Shown piece by piece: positions 50,811 to 62,906 of a stretch of 64,000 nucleotides of DNA. Source of the stretch: Candidatus Fukatsuia endosymbiont of Tuberolachnus salignus. Lineage in GTDB: Bacteria; Pseudomonadota; Gammaproteobacteria; Enterobacterales; Enterobacteriaceae. Where the stretch lies: NCBI RefSeq assembly GCF_964030845.1, contig NZ_OZ034983.1, forward strand, positions 1,426,001 through 1,490,000, given 5' to 3'. Within the stretch, counting starts at the first letter, position 1. Each line of letters opens with the position of its first letter. A model generated the notes under the pieces. The model saw only the letters and a list, made by a program, of their open reading frames with translations, had not been told where the DNA came from and did no database searches. The position numbers and the translations under genes were made by a program.

Positions 50811-51980
50811 TTAGTGACTGTCATGATGTTGTGATTGTGTTTGATAGGTTTTCATCAACTCGATAAAGTGATCAAACAAGGGGGCCGCATCATGTGGACC
50901 AGGACTGGCCTCAGGGTGGCCTTGAAAACTGAACGCAGCCTTATCCGTACGCGTGATCCCTTGTAAAGAAGCATCAAATAAAGAACGGTGGGTGGCGCGT
51001 AAATTAGCCGGTAAACTTGCTTCATCTACCGTAAAACCGTGGTTTTGAGCAGTAATCATCACCGAATTGCTGCGCAAATCCTGCACCGGATGGTTAGCAC
51101 CGTGATGACCGAATTTCATTTTTATGGTTTTCGCACCACTTGCCAATGCCAATAGTTGATGACCTAAACAGATACCAAATAGTGGAATATCAGTTTCAAG
51201 TAAACGTTTAATCGCAGTGATCGCGTAGTCACAAGGCTCGGGATCACCTGGGCCATTGGATAAAAAAATGCCATCTGGATTTAATTGTAGTACGTTTTCC
51301 GCCGGCGTCCGCGCTGGAACCACCGTCAAACGGCAGCCTCGATCAACCAGCATGCGTAGGATATTATGCTTAACACCATAGTCATAAGCCACCACATGGA
51401 AGGGCAGGCCAGTTAATTTTTGCGCCTCTGGCAGTTTTCTCTTCTGTACCGAACTCCCCTGTAACCAAACATAGCTTGCTTTGGTGCTCACCTCTTGCGC
51501 CAAATCCATCCCTTTTAGACCAGGAAACTGTTTTATTTTTTCCAATGCTAAGGTGAGCAATGCATCGGAAGGATCACCCACAATAATACAGCCATTTTTT
51601 GTGCCTTTATCACGGAGCAAACGCGTCAGCTTACGCGTATCGATATCCGCAATAGCAACAACATGATGACGCTGGAGGTATTGAGATAGATCTTCTTCAT
51701 TACGATAACTGCTGGCGATCAAGGGTAAATCACGGACAATCATGCCTTGAACCTGTATTGTGGCAGATTCCTCATCGGCACTATTGGTGCCGGTATTACC
51801 GATATGGGGATAAGTGAAAGTGACGATTTGGCGAGAATAGGAAGGATCAGTAAGGATTTCTTGATAACCAGTCATTGATGTATTAAAGACCACTTCCCCC
51901 ACTGCCGCCCCTACTGCTCCTATCGATCGACCGTGAAATTGGGTTCCGTCTTCGAGAACCAATAGCGCTGACTTAATCAA
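50811..51980 (-). CDS. carA: Carbamoyl-phosphate synthase, small (glutaminase) subunit
   Basis: 389 residues against 382 in E. coli. CarA hydrolyses glutamine and channels ammonia to CarB. The N-terminal half has [20 protein letters not shown] and [19 protein letters not shown]; the C-terminal class I glutaminase has the nucleophile Cys in [15 protein letters not shown] and the His-Glu pair in [13 protein letters not shown]. About 230 bases separate it from dapB, room for the pyrimidine- and arginine-responsive promoters known in enterics; I could not identify an ArgR box with confidence. Confidence 0.97.
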   Translation of the reverse strand: MIKSALLVLEDGTQFHGRSIGAVGAAVGEVVFNTSMTGYQEILTDPSYSRQIVTFTYPHIGNTGTNSADEESATIQVQGMIVRDLPLIASSYRNEEDLSQYLQRHHVVAIADIDTRKLTRLLRDKGTKNGCIIVGDPSDALLTLALEKIKQFPGLKGMDLAQEVSTKASYVWLQGSSVQKRKLPEAQKLTGLPFHVVAYDYGVKHNILRMLVDRGCRLTVVPARTPAENVLQLNPDGIFLSNGPGDPEPCDYAITAIKRLLETDIPLFGICLGHQLLALASGAKTIKMKFGHHGANHPVQDLRSNSVMITAQNHGFTVDEASLPANLRATHRSLFDASLQGITRTDKAAFSFQGHPEASPGPHDAAPLFDHFIELMKTYQTQSQHHDSH

Positions 51981-52166
51981 AATATCCTCCAGGTAATGAA
52001 AAACCAGATTATTTGCCTATTAATTTATCTGAAGAACATGTAAATCAATATAAAATCGTTGTTAACGTTAATTTTTTGGCAAATTGGGCGCATTCTAATA
52101 GTGGGCGATCGGTTTGTCCACTTATCGCGAGCGCTTTCTTCGTAAGCATTCACGTCCGCTAACATG

Positions 52167-53037
<871 letters not shown>

Positions 53038-53103
53038 CTAGTCATGTTAATAGGTAAATCAGATGTCGGGCAATCTGTGCAAAATATCTGTTTAAATGCA
53101 TAA

Positions 53104-54057
53104 TTAATCAAGCTGCTTAACACTCACTCGCAGTTCTTTGGGCACTTCAAAAACAATATTTTCTTCACGACCGATAAGCTCAACAGACTCTTGAGCACCT
53201 AATGATTGTAAGCGTTTGATAACCTGTTGTACCAAAATATCAGGTGCTGAGGCACCCGCTGTGACGCCGATACAGCGAATATTCGTTAGCCAATCTGCTT
53301 GAATATCAGACGCGGAATCGATCAAATAGGCTGGTTTTCCCATACGTTGTGCTAGCTCAGCAAGACGAGTGGAGTTGGAAGAATTTTTAGAGCCAACAAC
53401 GAGCACAGAATCCGTTTTCTCCGCTAAATTGCGTACTGCTTCCTGGCGGTTGGTGGTGGCATAGCAAATATCGTCTTTACGCGGGCCAATAATCTGTGGG
53501 AAACGCTGCCGCAAGGCATCGATCACCGTTGAAGTATCATCCACCGATAGCGTGGTTTGTGTCATAAAACACACATTATTTTCATCCTTGACGACCAGTT
53601 GCCAAACATCTTCTGCGGACTCCACTAAATACATGCCGCCTTGTGGATTATTGTATTGACCCATAGTGCCTTCCACTTCAGGATGCCCCGCGTGACCGAT
53701 GAGAATAGCCTCTTTACCCTTACGGCTGGCTCGTGCGACTTCCATATGAACTTTTGTCACTAATGGACAGGTAGCATCAAGTAACAGATGTAATTGACGG
53801 GCTTGGGCTTCTGCCCGTACCGCTTGGGAAACACCATGAGCGGAGAAGACCAAAATAGCACCATCGGGCACCTCTGAAATATCTTCAATAAAAACAGCGC
53901 CACGCTGAAACAAGCTATCAACTACATAGCGGTTATGTACCACTTCATGCCGCACGTAGATAGGCGTACCAAACATCGCTAAAGCACGTTCAACAATGCT
54001 GATTGCCCGATCGACACCCGCACAGAAACCACGTGGATTAGCCAGTAATATTTGCAT
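53104..54057 (-). CDS. ispH: 4-hydroxy-3-methylbut-2-enyl diphosphate reductase
   Basis: 317 residues from the ATG at 54057 ([20 protein letters not shown]), against 316 in E. coli. IspH is the last enzyme of the MEP isoprenoid pathway and holds a [4Fe-4S] cluster. The three cluster Cys are in [24 protein letters not shown] and [12 protein letters not shown]; the two His motifs [12 protein letters not shown] and [15 protein letters not shown] are present, as is the catalytic Glu. The start overlaps the fkpB end by 20 bases; co-translation is likely. Confidence 0.96.
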   Translation of the reverse strand: MQILLANPRGFCAGVDRAISIVERALAMFGTPIYVRHEVVHNRYVVDSLFQRGAVFIEDISEVPDGAILVFSAHGVSQAVRAEAQARQLHLLLDATCPLVTKVHMEVARASRKGKEAILIGHAGHPEVEGTMGQYNNPQGGMYLVESAEDVWQLVVKDENNVCFMTQTTLSVDDTSTVIDALRQRFPQIIGPRKDDICYATTNRQEAVRNLAEKTDSVLVVGSKNSSNSTRLAELAQRMGKPAYLIDSASDIQADWLTNIRCIGVTAGASAPDILVQQVIKRLQSLGAQESVELIGREENIVFEVPKELRVSVKQLD

Positions 54058-54511
54058 GGCTTGTCTCCTGTTTGGGATCAATTTCCAATACGTCAATAGC
54101 AAAACTGAGTGCTTGCCCTGCTAACGGATGATTAAAATCAACAGTGATCGATCCCTCGGCTACTGCGCGCACGATACCTGGCATTTCACCACCATCCATT
54201 GCGGTAAACAACATGATAGTACCCGTATCAGGGATACCGGTTTGAGCAAAATCACACGGCGAAAAAGAGTGAATCAAATCGGGGTTTGCCATGCCAAAAG
54301 CCGTTTCCGCTGATAAAGTAAAATTGCGCTTATCACCAACCTGTAATCCTAGCAATTGTTGTTCTAATGCCGCGGATAAACTGTTATCGCCTAAACGAAA
54401 CAGTGCGGGTTTACCCTGAGCACGTGTTGACTCTGCCGTTGAACCATCCGCCAATTGCAATGTGAAATGTATCAACACTGTGCTGTTTTTCTGTATCCGA
54501 ACTGACATCAC
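54038..54511 (-). CDS. fkpB: FKBP-type peptidyl-prolyl isomerase FkpB (SlpA-like)
   Basis: 157 residues against 149 in E. coli. A cytosolic isomerase with an inserted flap domain. FKBP strands [19 protein letters not shown] and the flap [11 protein letters not shown] are followed by the return strand [18 protein letters not shown] and [13 protein letters not shown]. Three bases downstream of lspA and overlapping ispH, so it is embedded in the ribF-ileS-lspA-fkpB-ispH unit. Confidence 0.94.
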   Translation of the reverse strand: MMSVRIQKNSTVLIHFTLQLADGSTAESTRAQGKPALFRLGDNSLSAALEQQLLGLQVGDKRNFTLSAETAFGMANPDLIHSFSPCDFAQTGIPDTGTIMLFTAMDGGEMPGIVRAVAEGSITVDFNHPLAGQALSFAIDVLEIDPKQETSHANITG

Positions 54512-54514
54512 CCG

Positions 54515-55027
54515 TTACCTTTTTTTAGCACCGTTTTCTCTATTTCGCACAGGCTCCAGGAACCCGTCGAGTACCACCAATATCGCGCCGATACAAATCG
54601 AAGTATCAGCCAGATTAAACGTTGGCCAGTGCCAATCATTGACGTAAAAATCGATAAAATCAATGACCACACCATGTACCATGCGATCAAATAAATTACC
54701 CAGTGCCCCGCCAATAATCAATGCATAAGCACAATTTATCATGTGTTGCTTGCTGCTCGAACGGTACATGAATACCATCAGTATCAGCGAGATAACCACG
54801 GCGATAAAAGCAAACAACCAACGCTGCCAGCCATTTTTATCCGCCAAAAAGCTGAAAGCCGCTCCAGGATTTTGTGCATAGGTGATATTTAACAAGGGGA
54901 TCAATGTCATGCTTTCATGCAATGAAAAATGCGCGATAACCCACTGTTTACTAGTTAGATCTAATACCAGTACTACTGCCGCCAGCCATAGCCAGCGCAA
55001 TCCAGTCGAACTAAGCTGTTTACTCAT
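54515..55027 (-). CDS. lspA: Lipoprotein signal peptidase
   Basis: 170 residues against 164 in E. coli. LspA removes signal peptides from prolipoproteins in the inner membrane. Four transmembrane helices; catalytic Asp residues in [20 protein letters not shown] and [14 protein letters not shown]. Its start shares a base with the ileS stop, the usual enteric coupling. Confidence 0.96.
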   Translation of the reverse strand: MSKQLSSTGLRWLWLAAVVLVLDLTSKQWVIAHFSLHESMTLIPLLNITYAQNPGAAFSFLADKNGWQRWLFAFIAVVISLILMVFMYRSSSKQHMINCAYALIIGGALGNLFDRMVHGVVIDFIDFYVNDWHWPTFNLADTSICIGAILVVLDGFLEPVRNRENGAKKR

Positions 55028-57843
55028 TAAGCAAATCTACGTTCTTCACCGTTACCGGCAATATTAGTGACACAGCGACCACATAATGTTGCATGTTCCG
55101 CTACCAAACCGATATCCCGCGTATAATGCCAGCAACGCGGACATTTCTCACCCTCCGCTTTATTAAAAGCGATTTTCAAACCACTAATCAGCTCACTTTG
55201 CTTGGCTCGATCATCGACAACAACGTATTCTTTTACCTCTACCGCCGAAGTGATCAAGATAAAACGTAATTCATTTTCTAGGCTCTCCAATCGAGCAGCC
55301 AGTAATGGCTCAGCATACAAGGTAACAGCCGCGTCTAATGATCCTCCGATTTGCTTATCATTACGAGCCTGTTCAAGTACTTTGTTCACTTCCGTGCGAA
55401 CTTTAAGCAACTCTGCCCAAAAGGCGTCGTTCATGTTTTCATGTGCACCCAGCGTAAACAAAGCATCATACCACTCTTGTGTAAAGACGTAAGCTTGACG
55501 TTCACCTGGTAGATATTGCCAAATTTCATCTGCAGTGAAAGACATAATTGGTGCCATCCAACGTACCAACGCCTGGGCAATATGAAACAAGGCCGTTTGA
55601 CAACTACGACGTGCCACACTGTCGCTTTTGGCCGTGTATTGACGGTCTTTAATGATATCCAGGTAGAAAGATCCCATTTCAACCGAGCAAAATTGCATTA
55701 AGCGTTGTACCACCAGATGAAAATCATAATTTTCATAAGCAGCAATGATCTCTGTTTGTGCCGCCTGAGCGCGCCCCACCGCCCAACGATCCAGAACGGT
55801 CATCGCTTCGGGTTGTATTTGATGTTGCTGTGGATCAAAACCGGTGAGATTAGCCAACAAAAACCGCGCGGTATTGCGAATACGGCGGTATGAATCGGCA
55901 GAACGTTTTAGAATTTCGTCGGAAACCGCCATTTCACCGCTGTAATCTGTGGAAGCAACCCACAAACGTAAAATGTCGCCACCCAGTTGATTGATTTTGT
56001 CTTGTGGATTGATGGTATTACCGATGGATTTAGACATTTTTCGTCCTTGCCCATCAACAGTAAAGCCATGAGTTAACACTTGTCGGTAAGGTGCCTTGCC
56101 CTTGATCGCCGTCGCAATCATTAACGATGACATAAACCAACCGCGGTGTTGATCAGAACCTTCCAGGTATATATCGGGTGAATGTCCGTTAAACTCGGGA
56201 CGGGCATCGACAACAGAAGCATGTGTCGAACCTGAATCAAACCAAACATCGAGGGTATCAGGGACTTTAACGTAATCGGCCGCATCTTCGGCCAAAATTT
56301 CCGCCACATCCAGATCCCACCAAGCCTGAATACCGTGTTGTTCCACTCGTTTAGCCACTTCCTCGATCAATTCAAGGCTACGTGGATGCAGCTCTTGCGT
56401 CTCTTTATGGACAAACAGAGACATTGGTGTACCCCAGGTTCGTTGGCGTGAAATGCACCAGTCAGGGCGTTTCGCTACCATCGTTTCAATACGCGCCTGC
56501 CCCCAATCTGGGATCCAATGTACGTTTTTAATCGCTTGCAATGACTGTTGACGCAGCCCTTGTTGATCCATACTAATAAACCATTGCGGGGTAGCACGGA
56601 AAATAATCGGCGTTTTGTGACGCCAGCAGCAGGGGTAACTGTGTACGAGTTCTTCAACATGTAGCAATGTGCCACCGTCATTCAAGATTTTAACGATAAT
56701 ATCGTTCGCTTTTAATACAAATAAACCGTCCAATGCCGGGTGAGTTGCCTTTAAATAACAACCGTTAGCACCCACGGGATTGGCAATTTCTAACGCGTAT
56801 TTTTGTGCAGCAACAAAATCCTCCGCCCCGTGGCCCGGCGCAGTATGCACCGCGCCAGTACCCGCATCTAGTGTCACATGATCACCCAAAATGATAGGCA
56901 CATCAAAAGCCATAAAAGGATGCTGACAGCGCAATAGTTCCAAATCGGTACCGTTACAACTCCCCAGGATTTGCCATTCTGTGATAGCGGCACGTTTCAT
57001 GACGCTAGCAACTAAATCGGCTGCAAGGATCAGGCATTCACCGTCGATCTGCACCAGTTGATAAACAAATTCACGGTGCAATGCTATTGCCCGATTCGCG
57101 GGCATTGTCCAAGGTGTGGTTGTCCAAATCACCACAGAAACAGGATAATCTACGGCAGTAACAGAGAATTTGTCACAGATCGCGGCCACATCAATTACCC
57201 TAAAACACACATCAATAGCAGTAGATGTTTTGTCATAGTATTCAACTTCCGCTTCCGCCAGTGAGGAACCACAATCGGTACACCAATGCACCGGCTTGGC
57301 ACCTCTATGTAAATGACCATTAGCAATAACCCGACCCAAGGCACGAATAATATTGGCTTCGGTTTTAAAATCCATCGTCAAATAAGGGTTATCCCAATCA
57401 CCTAATACGCCAAGGCGGATAAAGTCTTTTTTCTGCCCCTCAATCTGCTCGCTAGCATACTCCCGACAAGCACTGCGGAACTGCGCAGCACTGACTTTTT
57501 CACCTACTTTGCCGATAAGCTGTTCAACTTTATGTTCGATAGGCAGCCCATGACAATCCCAACCCGGGACATAATGTGCATCGTAGCCCATCAAACCCTT
57601 AGATTTAATAATAATATCCTTAAGAATTTTATTAACCGCATGACCAATATGAATATTACCGTTCGCATAGGGAGGACCATCGTGCAGGATGAAGATTTTT
57701 TTGCCTTTTTTAGCTTTACGGATCATTCCGTATAAATCTTGCTGATACCAACGTTTAAGCATTTCAGGTTCACGTTTGGCGAGATCTCCACGCATCGGGA
57801 AGCCTGTTTGCGGCAAATTAAGGGTATTTTTATCGTCACTCAT
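55027..57843 (-). CDS. ileS: Isoleucyl-tRNA synthetase
   Basis: 938 residues, as in E. coli. A class I synthetase: HIGH motif in [21 protein letters not shown] in [19 protein letters not shown], editing domain with [15 protein letters not shown], catalytic-core GSDQHRGWF, and the C-terminal zinc-binding Cys pairs ([12 protein letters not shown] and [10 protein letters not shown]). All key elements are intact. Between ribF (32 bases upstream) and lspA (overlap) as in other enterics. Confidence 0.97.
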   Translation of the reverse strand: MSDDKNTLNLPQTGFPMRGDLAKREPEMLKRWYQQDLYGMIRKAKKGKKIFILHDGPPYANGNIHIGHAVNKILKDIIIKSKGLMGYDAHYVPGWDCHGLPIEHKVEQLIGKVGEKVSAAQFRSACREYASEQIEGQKKDFIRLGVLGDWDNPYLTMDFKTEANIIRALGRVIANGHLHRGAKPVHWCTDCGSSLAEAEVEYYDKTSTAIDVCFRVIDVAAICDKFSVTAVDYPVSVVIWTTTPWTMPANRAIALHREFVYQLVQIDGECLILAADLVASVMKRAAITEWQILGSCNGTDLELLRCQHPFMAFDVPIILGDHVTLDAGTGAVHTAPGHGAEDFVAAQKYALEIANPVGANGCYLKATHPALDGLFVLKANDIIVKILNDGGTLLHVEELVHSYPCCWRHKTPIIFRATPQWFISMDQQGLRQQSLQAIKNVHWIPDWGQARIETMVAKRPDWCISRQRTWGTPMSLFVHKETQELHPRSLELIEEVAKRVEQHGIQAWWDLDVAEILAEDAADYVKVPDTLDVWFDSGSTHASVVDARPEFNGHSPDIYLEGSDQHRGWFMSSLMIATAIKGKAPYRQVLTHGFTVDGQGRKMSKSIGNTINPQDKINQLGGDILRLWVASTDYSGEMAVSDEILKRSADSYRRIRNTARFLLANLTGFDPQQHQIQPEAMTVLDRWAVGRAQAAQTEIIAAYENYDFHLVVQRLMQFCSVEMGSFYLDIIKDRQYTAKSDSVARRSCQTALFHIAQALVRWMAPIMSFTADEIWQYLPGERQAYVFTQEWYDALFTLGAHENMNDAFWAELLKVRTEVNKVLEQARNDKQIGGSLDAAVTLYAEPLLAARLESLENELRFILITSAVEVKEYVVVDDRAKQSELISGLKIAFNKAEGEKCPRCWHYTRDIGLVAEHATLCGRCVTNIAGNGEERRFA

Positions 57844-57875
57844 GAGATTTTTTGTTCCGTTCTCGGCTAAAAATA

Positions 57876-58952
57876 TTAAATCTGTGTCTCCAACTCGAAA
57901 AATTTCCGAGCTACCAGCACATCATTGGCAATTTGCTGTTGTAAAGCATTAAGTGAAACAAAACGACGTTCATCGCGTAATTTTGTGAGTAGCACCACCT
58001 CAATGCGGCACCCATAACAGTCCATCGTTAAACCTTTCGCCAAAGCTATTCTGTGATGTGAACTCTGTGGAGTATAACGCTCACCATTTTCATGCACCTG
58101 AGTTCTTTTCGTGTGCCGTGTGCCGAGCATTTTACCTTCACATGATAGATTAGGGTCGCGCAAAAAATCTGTTAACAGGTGAACTTCAAGTTGTTGATGG
58201 ATCCCAGCCACTGTTGGGCGGGTACCAATATTAGCAACAGCAGGCAAAGGTTCGTGACTCAAGCCATGGACATTAACCACGTAGACCCCTTTAACCGGAG
58301 CAGCTAGACGTTTTAACGGCACATTTGCCGTAGGGAAACCTAATGTTCGTCCCACCTGATCGCCACGAACCACACGTCCAGAAACACTGTAAGGACGACC
58401 GAGCAAGGCTGTCGCCAAAGCAAGATCAGCATTTTGCAATGCCTGCCGGATAGCAGTACTGCTGATGCGTAAACCACAATCGCAAAAACTGCTGGTGTTG
58501 ATAACATCAAAAGCAAATTCTGCCCCTGCTTGTTGCAACAATTTAACATCCCCTCGACGATCGGCGCCAAAGCGAAAATCATCGCCAACAGTCAAAAATT
58601 TAATGCCCAATTTCTCTACCAGTAACTCTGTAATAAAAATGCGTGCACTGATAGCAGCGAAGAAGGAATCAAATTTGACACATAATAAATAATCTACCCC
58701 CGTTTGCGCTAAATACTTGATTTTATCACGCAAAGGAGTTAAACGAGCGGGAGCTTTTTCTCCGGCGAGAAGTTCCAATGGCTGCGGTTCAAATATCATT
58801 ACCATCACTGGTAACCCTAGACGCTGGCCTTCGTGTTTTAACTGCTGTAACAACGCCTTGTGCCCACGATGGACACCATCAAAGTTACCAATAGTCAGCA
58901 CACAACCATGGTGACATGCCCGAACATTGTGTATACCGCGAATCAGCTCCAT
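57876..58952 (-). CDS. ribF: Bifunctional riboflavin kinase/FAD synthetase with in-frame insertion
   Basis: 358 residues against 313 in E. coli. RibF converts riboflavin to FMN and FAD. The FAD synthetase domain (residues 1-180) has [35 protein letters not shown] and [10 protein letters not shown]; the kinase domain has [11 protein letters not shown]. Between EVHLL and [12 protein letters not shown], where enteric RibF has only a few residues, there are about 45 extra residues (about 261-308, DNA 58029-58172), including [19 protein letters not shown]. The frame is unbroken and RibF is essential, so the enzyme is presumably still active. No repeat of this insert was found elsewhere in the window. 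Confidence 0.92.
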   Translation of the reverse strand: MELIRGIHNVRACHHGCVLTIGNFDGVHRGHKALLQQLKHEGQRLGLPVMVMIFEPQPLELLAGEKAPARLTPLRDKIKYLAQTGVDYLLCVKFDSFFAAISARIFITELLVEKLGIKFLTVGDDFRFGADRRGDVKLLQQAGAEFAFDVINTSSFCDCGLRISSTAIRQALQNADLALATALLGRPYSVSGRVVRGDQVGRTLGFPTANVPLKRLAAPVKGVYVVNVHGLSHEPLPAVANIGTRPTVAGIHQQLEVHLLTDFLRDPNLSCEGKMLGTRHTKRTQVHENGERYTPQSSHHRIALAKGLTMDCYGCRIEVVLLTKLRDERRFVSLNALQQQIANDVLVARKFFELETQI

Positions 58953-59046
58953 AACCAGCTCAAAACAATAGGAATCGGTGGATTATACCTCGTACAGCGA
59001 TTAAGGTTAACCGGCAATTATGACCTTTGTTAAAGGTTATTTTACA

Positions 59047-59198
59047 TTAGAGCCGGTTCCCAATCTTTTCGCTGTATTGGGAAGAGGAAAAAATAGGCAA
59101 AAACGCGCCGTCTACTCTTTGTATACACAAAAGGGAGAAAATGAGCATTTTTGACGAAGTATCAGCGAGCACAAGAGATTTTTAACAGGTTTTTGAGC
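59047..59198 (+). repeat. Miniature inverted-repeat family 1, complete copy
   Basis: About 150 bases from TTAGAGCCGGTTCCCAATCT to AGATTTTTAACAGGTTTTTG. The interior (GAAGAGGAAAAAATAGGC, TTTTTGACGAAGTATCAGCG) is shared with 20646-20816 and 34672-34743. It encodes nothing. Confidence 0.78.
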
Positions 59199-59275
59199 TC
59201 TTGAATAACCTGCTGCGTGGTGTGAATTCGGCGTTACGTGGCGATTACAATCTTCATATGCTTGTATGTTAACGA

Positions 59276-59382
59276 ATATAGCTGTGCAATTTAATTTTGA
59301 TTGCCTAACGGGTACATTGAGGAGTAAATCTACGGGTGGCTCATATTTGAGTGCTAATCAAAATTAAATTGCACAGCTATAT
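59276..59382. repeat. Miniature inverted-repeat family 2, copy 2
   Basis: 107 bases with perfect 27-base terminal inverted repeats (ATATAGCTGTGCAATTTAAT and onward). It is inserted in the group II reverse transcriptase fragment that follows, supplying its stop, and is a reversed copy of 24406-24511. Confidence 0.9.
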
Positions 59383-59556
59383 CGCCTCCAATACCCATCT
59401 AGCAGCATTGACTTTCGAGAAAATATTGAAACATTGCTCGATAGCGTCTGCTGTAGCTCTTCCTGCCCGAAACCCATAAGAATGTGGGCCTGCTTTGGTT
59501 TCCGAGAGAGGTTTCATGGTCAGCAGATAAAGTGCCTGCATTGCACGGTCAATCAT
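59377..59556 (-). pseudogene. Group II intron reverse transcriptase, 60-residue fragment
   Basis: The frame from 59556 reads MIDRAMQALYLLTMKPLSET, then HSYGFRAGRATADAIEQCFN and ARWVLE, the conserved RT motif 1-2 region of group II intron proteins (DRAMQALYL ... SYGFRP-R). Translation ends where the family 2 miniature element is inserted. The part of the protein before and after is absent. Confidence 0.85.
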
Positions 59557-60104
59557 AAAAAAGCGGGGTCAGGGCTGAAAGGGGGTGATATAGCTGGCCT
59601 GATGAAAAACATTTCTCATCATGGTTGTGTCTGTCACCGAGAAATAAAATATCAGGGGGTAAAGTTTTGTCTTCGAAGACGTGACGTTCCTGTAGCCGAT
59701 TAGGCAGTGGCACTTCGACTTGCTGCAACACTGATCGGGCGGGGTGAGACAGCACTGGGTGCATTAGACTTGTTGCCTGACCACTGTTTGCAATCAAAAA
59801 ATCATTACCTATAGAGTTCAAGTTCTTTAGATTTTATTCCGTAAAATTCATCTTGGGAGGTGAGATATAATATCGAATATTATCTCATTTTACGGGGCTG
59901 CTGTGTAACATCAGTTAATAAATCATCATGGATCTCTGGAAAAATGAAAGGGATTTAGCTTCTACAGGAAAGTTGCGCCTTGTATTTAGGAATGAGTGTT
60001 TTTTATACAAAAATTGTTCTGTAATAACGACAGTATTCTACCGGGTCAGCAGAATAAATATATGCTCATTTTACTGTGAAGGAAATTTTTTAAATTCCTA
60101 CTCC
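59557..60104. other. Intergenic region with decayed DNA
   Basis: An 89-codon minus-strand frame (59821-59549; VLQQVEVPLPNRLQERHVFE) overlaps this region and may be a transposon or intron leftover, but I do not recognise it. A 69-codon plus-strand frame at 59928-60137 has no family signal. The palindrome at 59839-59895 is the only clear structure. Confidence 0.4.
59839..59895. other. 57-base nested palindrome
   Basis: The outer arms CCGTAAAAT and ATTTTACGG enclose an inner hairpin GAGATATAATAT-CGA-ATATTATCTC (approximately 59862-59886). It could be a remnant of a mobile-element end, an operator or a transcript hairpin; it has no T tract and no adjacent gene end. Confidence 0.6.
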
Positions 60105-60995
60105 TCAACTAAAAATAAAAATAAAGAAAGGGGCTAATATTGTCAGTATTAAACCGCTGACAATTGCATACTTTATACTTTCTTCGTCACAGTTTTCTTT
60201 TACAAACGGGAGCGCAGAATCTAATGCGGCTGCACCTGATACGCCGATAGCACTATGAGGATAATGGCTGCCAAAGATATATAATAAAAATATGCTGAAA
60301 AATTCTCTGAATAAATCAACCATGAAAGCAAGGCTCCCATGATCTTCTCCAAGGATATTGCCTACCATTGCACCTGAAAGAGAAAACCACCCATAGCCAG
60401 CTGATAAAGCCAGCGACTCTATAAATAAGTGTTTTGTCAGTAGCGAGAATATAAATGCACTGATGATTGTTGCTATTATCGTCAAAAATGGCAACTTGAG
60501 GTGGTGTAGACTTATTTTTTTTAGATTAATGCTTACAAGATCAATGCCGACAAGATATATTACAAAATATAAAACATAAGCACTCGATAAGTTATAGTCG
60601 GCTAATTTTATTTTGCTGATATAATAGATAAAGACACCGATTAAAAAGAAACTTATCGCTTTAACACAGCTTATAACAGGATCCATAAAATATTTTCCTG
60701 TATTTTTTATTTTTAGCCCCATTGCTTTGCTTGGCTTCCTCAACAAAATAAAAAATGTCGTGACGGATATGATGAATGAAAATAGTAAAGCGTGTAACAC
60801 GATACTCCCCCCGATGCGGGGAGAAGTGAAAATTTCACCAAATTCAATACCCATCATTAAAAGCAGAAGCATAACGAAATGAGCCATCTGCCTGGTAATA
60901 AATTTTTTACTGGCGTCTTTTAGCAGCTTTCCGGTGGCAAAGCCCAGCATCAATAAGGCTCCGATTGTTACTATGGAAAATAATGATCCCAACAT
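60105..60995 (-). CDS. lysO: Lysine exporter LysO family protein (DUF340)
   Basis: 296 residues against 299 for E. coli LysO (YbjE), an inner-membrane exporter of lysine and thialysine. Eight or more hydrophobic helices; family signatures are LALSAGYGWFSLSGAMVGN and GVSGAAALDSALPFV, and YLVGIDL. The substrate could differ from lysine. Its ATG overlaps the stop of the upstream dioxygenase remnant (TAATG), indicating that the two formed a coupled operon: an amino-acid hydroxylase with an exporter for its product is an established pairing in Bacillus isoleucine dioxygenase clusters. The start MLGSLFSIVTIGALLMLGFA fits the family's first helix. Confidence 0.82.
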   Translation of the reverse strand: MLGSLFSIVTIGALLMLGFATGKLLKDASKKFITRQMAHFVMLLLLMMGIEFGEIFTSPRIGGSIVLHALLFSFIISVTTFFILLRKPSKAMGLKIKNTGKYFMDPVISCVKAISFFLIGVFIYYISKIKLADYNLSSAYVLYFVIYLVGIDLVSINLKKISLHHLKLPFLTIIATIISAFIFSLLTKHLFIESLALSAGYGWFSLSGAMVGNILGEDHGSLAFMVDLFREFFSIFLLYIFGSHYPHSAIGVSGAAALDSALPFVKENCDEESIKYAIVSGLILTILAPFFIFIFS

Positions 60996-61276
60996 TATAT
61001 GTCCTGTTTGGTTTTTGAGTAATCAATCAAAATTATACACCGTTCTGCTTTCCCATTGGAATCTTTAATTTTATATATTGGTGATACATAGTGGCTGACG
61101 GCTTCATCGCAAACAGCAAAGCTATCAAGAAACTCATGCAATGTGAATTCATTTAAAATTTCTTGCTTGTCTACCTCCTCCAGTCGCTTATTTTTAGCTG
61201 AAACTTTACCGATAAAGTTTATTCCTCCCGCTGTATTTTCCTTTCTGGAGATTAAATGAGCAAAAGTGAAAGGTTC
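60995..61276 (-). pseudogene. 2-oxoglutarate/Fe(II) dioxygenase, C-terminal part
   Basis: The frame opens directly at GAACCTTTCAC (61276) and encodes 93 residues: EPFTFAHLISRKENTAGGIN, LNEFTLHEFLDSFAVCDEAV, SHYVSPIYKI and a closing strand CIILIDY. This is the second half of the 2OG-Fe dioxygenase family typified by amino-acid hydroxylases such as isoleucine dioxygenase; the His of SHYVSPI is the distal iron ligand. No start codon is present. With 63027-63506 it reconstitutes a protein of 253 residues, HQDG joined to EPFTF, the normal family length. The stop TAA overlaps the lysO ATG. Confidence 0.82.
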
Positions 61277-61460
61277 ATAGATAGGAATTTTAATAATTTG
61301 GTTTTATTGTCAAAAACAGAATTGGATCAAAAAATAAACGATATTATTTTCAAACTTTAGGGTTATTCTCCTTAACGTAGAGAGTCCCGGGTGATAATAG
61401 GGTCATTTTCGTTTAAAAAACCAGCATTTTCGAACGCGAGGCGCCCCTTCCCTGCAGAGG

Positions 61461-62642
61461 CTAAATCCCCTTCATTTTTGCCAGAGATTCATGGTGAAGC
61501 ATTAACTGATGCCACGGCAAGCCTGATGTGATACCGCTTAGCACCAAACGAGAGCCACACAGGATGCACTCATGAGGGTCAATACGACTTAGGCGTTTTA
61601 ACATTGCCGCATAAGTGATGTTGACGGTTTTTTCTTTTTCCTGCCCCAACAAAGCATCTATAATCGGCAGCAGTGTAGTCCGACGGCGGGGCGCTAAAAA
61701 ACCATAATAGCGGACCATCCTAAAATGTTTATCCGGAATGTGGCTAATAAAACGCTGAATAAACTCGTCCATACTGAGGTTAAGTTTTTCTTGCTCTCGG
61801 GTTTTATGACTGAGGTAGCGATAGGTCACTTCCTGGCCGTTATAATGTTCCAGCCGGGATAACGACACCGGAGGCTTTTTTAAATAACGGCCTAAATAAT
61901 TGAGCGTTTGCTGGGCATTGTCTGTCGGCTTTGCCAGGTCGATATTCCAATGCCGTTGGTAATGGAAATCCAGAAACTGCTCCCGTTGACCCAGCCTCGT
62001 GAGGGTTTGTGATAACTCCGGTGGTAATTGCAAGGTATCCCACTGTTGACGAAGTAGTGTGATAATCTGATAACGCCACTGTTTCATCAACGTTTTTCCG
62101 CTAAACGTGATTTTTTTCCATTTTTCGGCATTGTCATCGAGTCCGCCACAGGTCACCGAAAGATGCACATGAGGATGCCAATTCAGCGCTCGCCCATGCG
62201 TATGCAACGCCGTGAATAGGCCAGGCAATAGGTTTTTTGGCTGGCAAAAATCTAAAATAACCTTGGCAGCGAGACGACTGAGATGCGTTAACAGCGCACG
62301 ATTTAGCTCAAACAACGGCCAGAACTCACGGGGAAAAGTGAACGTAATGTGTTGCCATTTTGTGATGGGAAGCACCGTGCGCTGTTTGGCCACCCACCGC
62401 TCTGTGGCTTTCTTACCACAGGAAGGGCATGAACGGCTGTGGCAGGTAAAGCAAATCCGTTTGGTGTGCGTACAGCCTGCCTTTTGACAGCGCCAGCTGG
62501 CAAACCCCAGCGCCGATGTTCCGCAGGAAAACAGTTTAATCAGATTATCGACCACCACCGGCCGTATTTTATCCGCATGAGCACAATAGTAATTCCACCA
62601 CGCATGACCGACCTGAAAAGGATGACGCAGTTTACGGTTCAT
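61461..62642 (-). CDS. IS91-family rolling-circle transposase
   Basis: 393 residues. The N-terminal zinc-binding region has CQKAGCTHTKRICFTCHSRS followed by CPSCGKKATERW; the HUH relaxase motif is NWHPHVHLSVTCGG; tyrosines lie in EVTYRYLSHKTRE. The C-terminus adds a second CxxC (CILCGSRLVLSG). The layout is that of Y2 transposases of the IS91/IS801 group (PF04986 type). The frame is intact, so it may be active. Confidence 0.9.
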   Translation of the reverse strand: MNRKLRHPFQVGHAWWNYYCAHADKIRPVVVDNLIKLFSCGTSALGFASWRCQKAGCTHTKRICFTCHSRSCPSCGKKATERWVAKQRTVLPITKWQHITFTFPREFWPLFELNRALLTHLSRLAAKVILDFCQPKNLLPGLFTALHTHGRALNWHPHVHLSVTCGGLDDNAEKWKKITFSGKTLMKQWRYQIITLLRQQWDTLQLPPELSQTLTRLGQREQFLDFHYQRHWNIDLAKPTDNAQQTLNYLGRYLKKPPVSLSRLEHYNGQEVTYRYLSHKTREQEKLNLSMDEFIQRFISHIPDKHFRMVRYYGFLAPRRRTTLLPIIDALLGQEKEKTVNITYAAMLKRLSRIDPHECILCGSRLVLSGITSGLPWHQLMLHHESLAKMKGI

Positions 62643-62657
62643 CTTTCAGCTCAAGCA

Positions 62658-62906
62658 TCACGGGTGTTCTAGATCAAACGACCGACACTCCGGGCAAAAA
62701 TAGACCGCATTCATTGCAGACTCTGCGGGAAAGCGAGCCCAGAATATTTCCCAAAACGTCTCTGTAATGAAAAGATTATCTCCGCCAGTAAAGGCCTGAT
62801 GCGTTTTCTGATAAGGCATGGCTAAGGCTTTAGCAACCTCTTTCAAGGTCTGCTTCACCATTTTGGTATGCGCTGTTTGATGTGAGTGACAGATATTTTT
62901 AGGCAT
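62658..62906 (-). CDS. Small ORF upstream of the IS91-like transposase
   Basis: 82 residues, including LKEVAKALAMPYQKTHQAFT and a C-terminal CPECRSF Cys pair. It lies 15 bases upstream of the transposase on the same strand, inside the same element, and is probably its accessory ORF. Family not recognised. Confidence 0.5.
   Translation of the reverse strand: MPKNICHSHQTAHTKMVKQTLKEVAKALAMPYQKTHQAFTGGDNLFITETFWEIFWARFPAESAMNAVYFCPECRSFDLEHP

Noticed and set aside
59928..60137. 69-codon plus-strand ORF overlapping the lysO end
   Set aside because: No ribosome binding site or family signal; the end is antisense to lysO.
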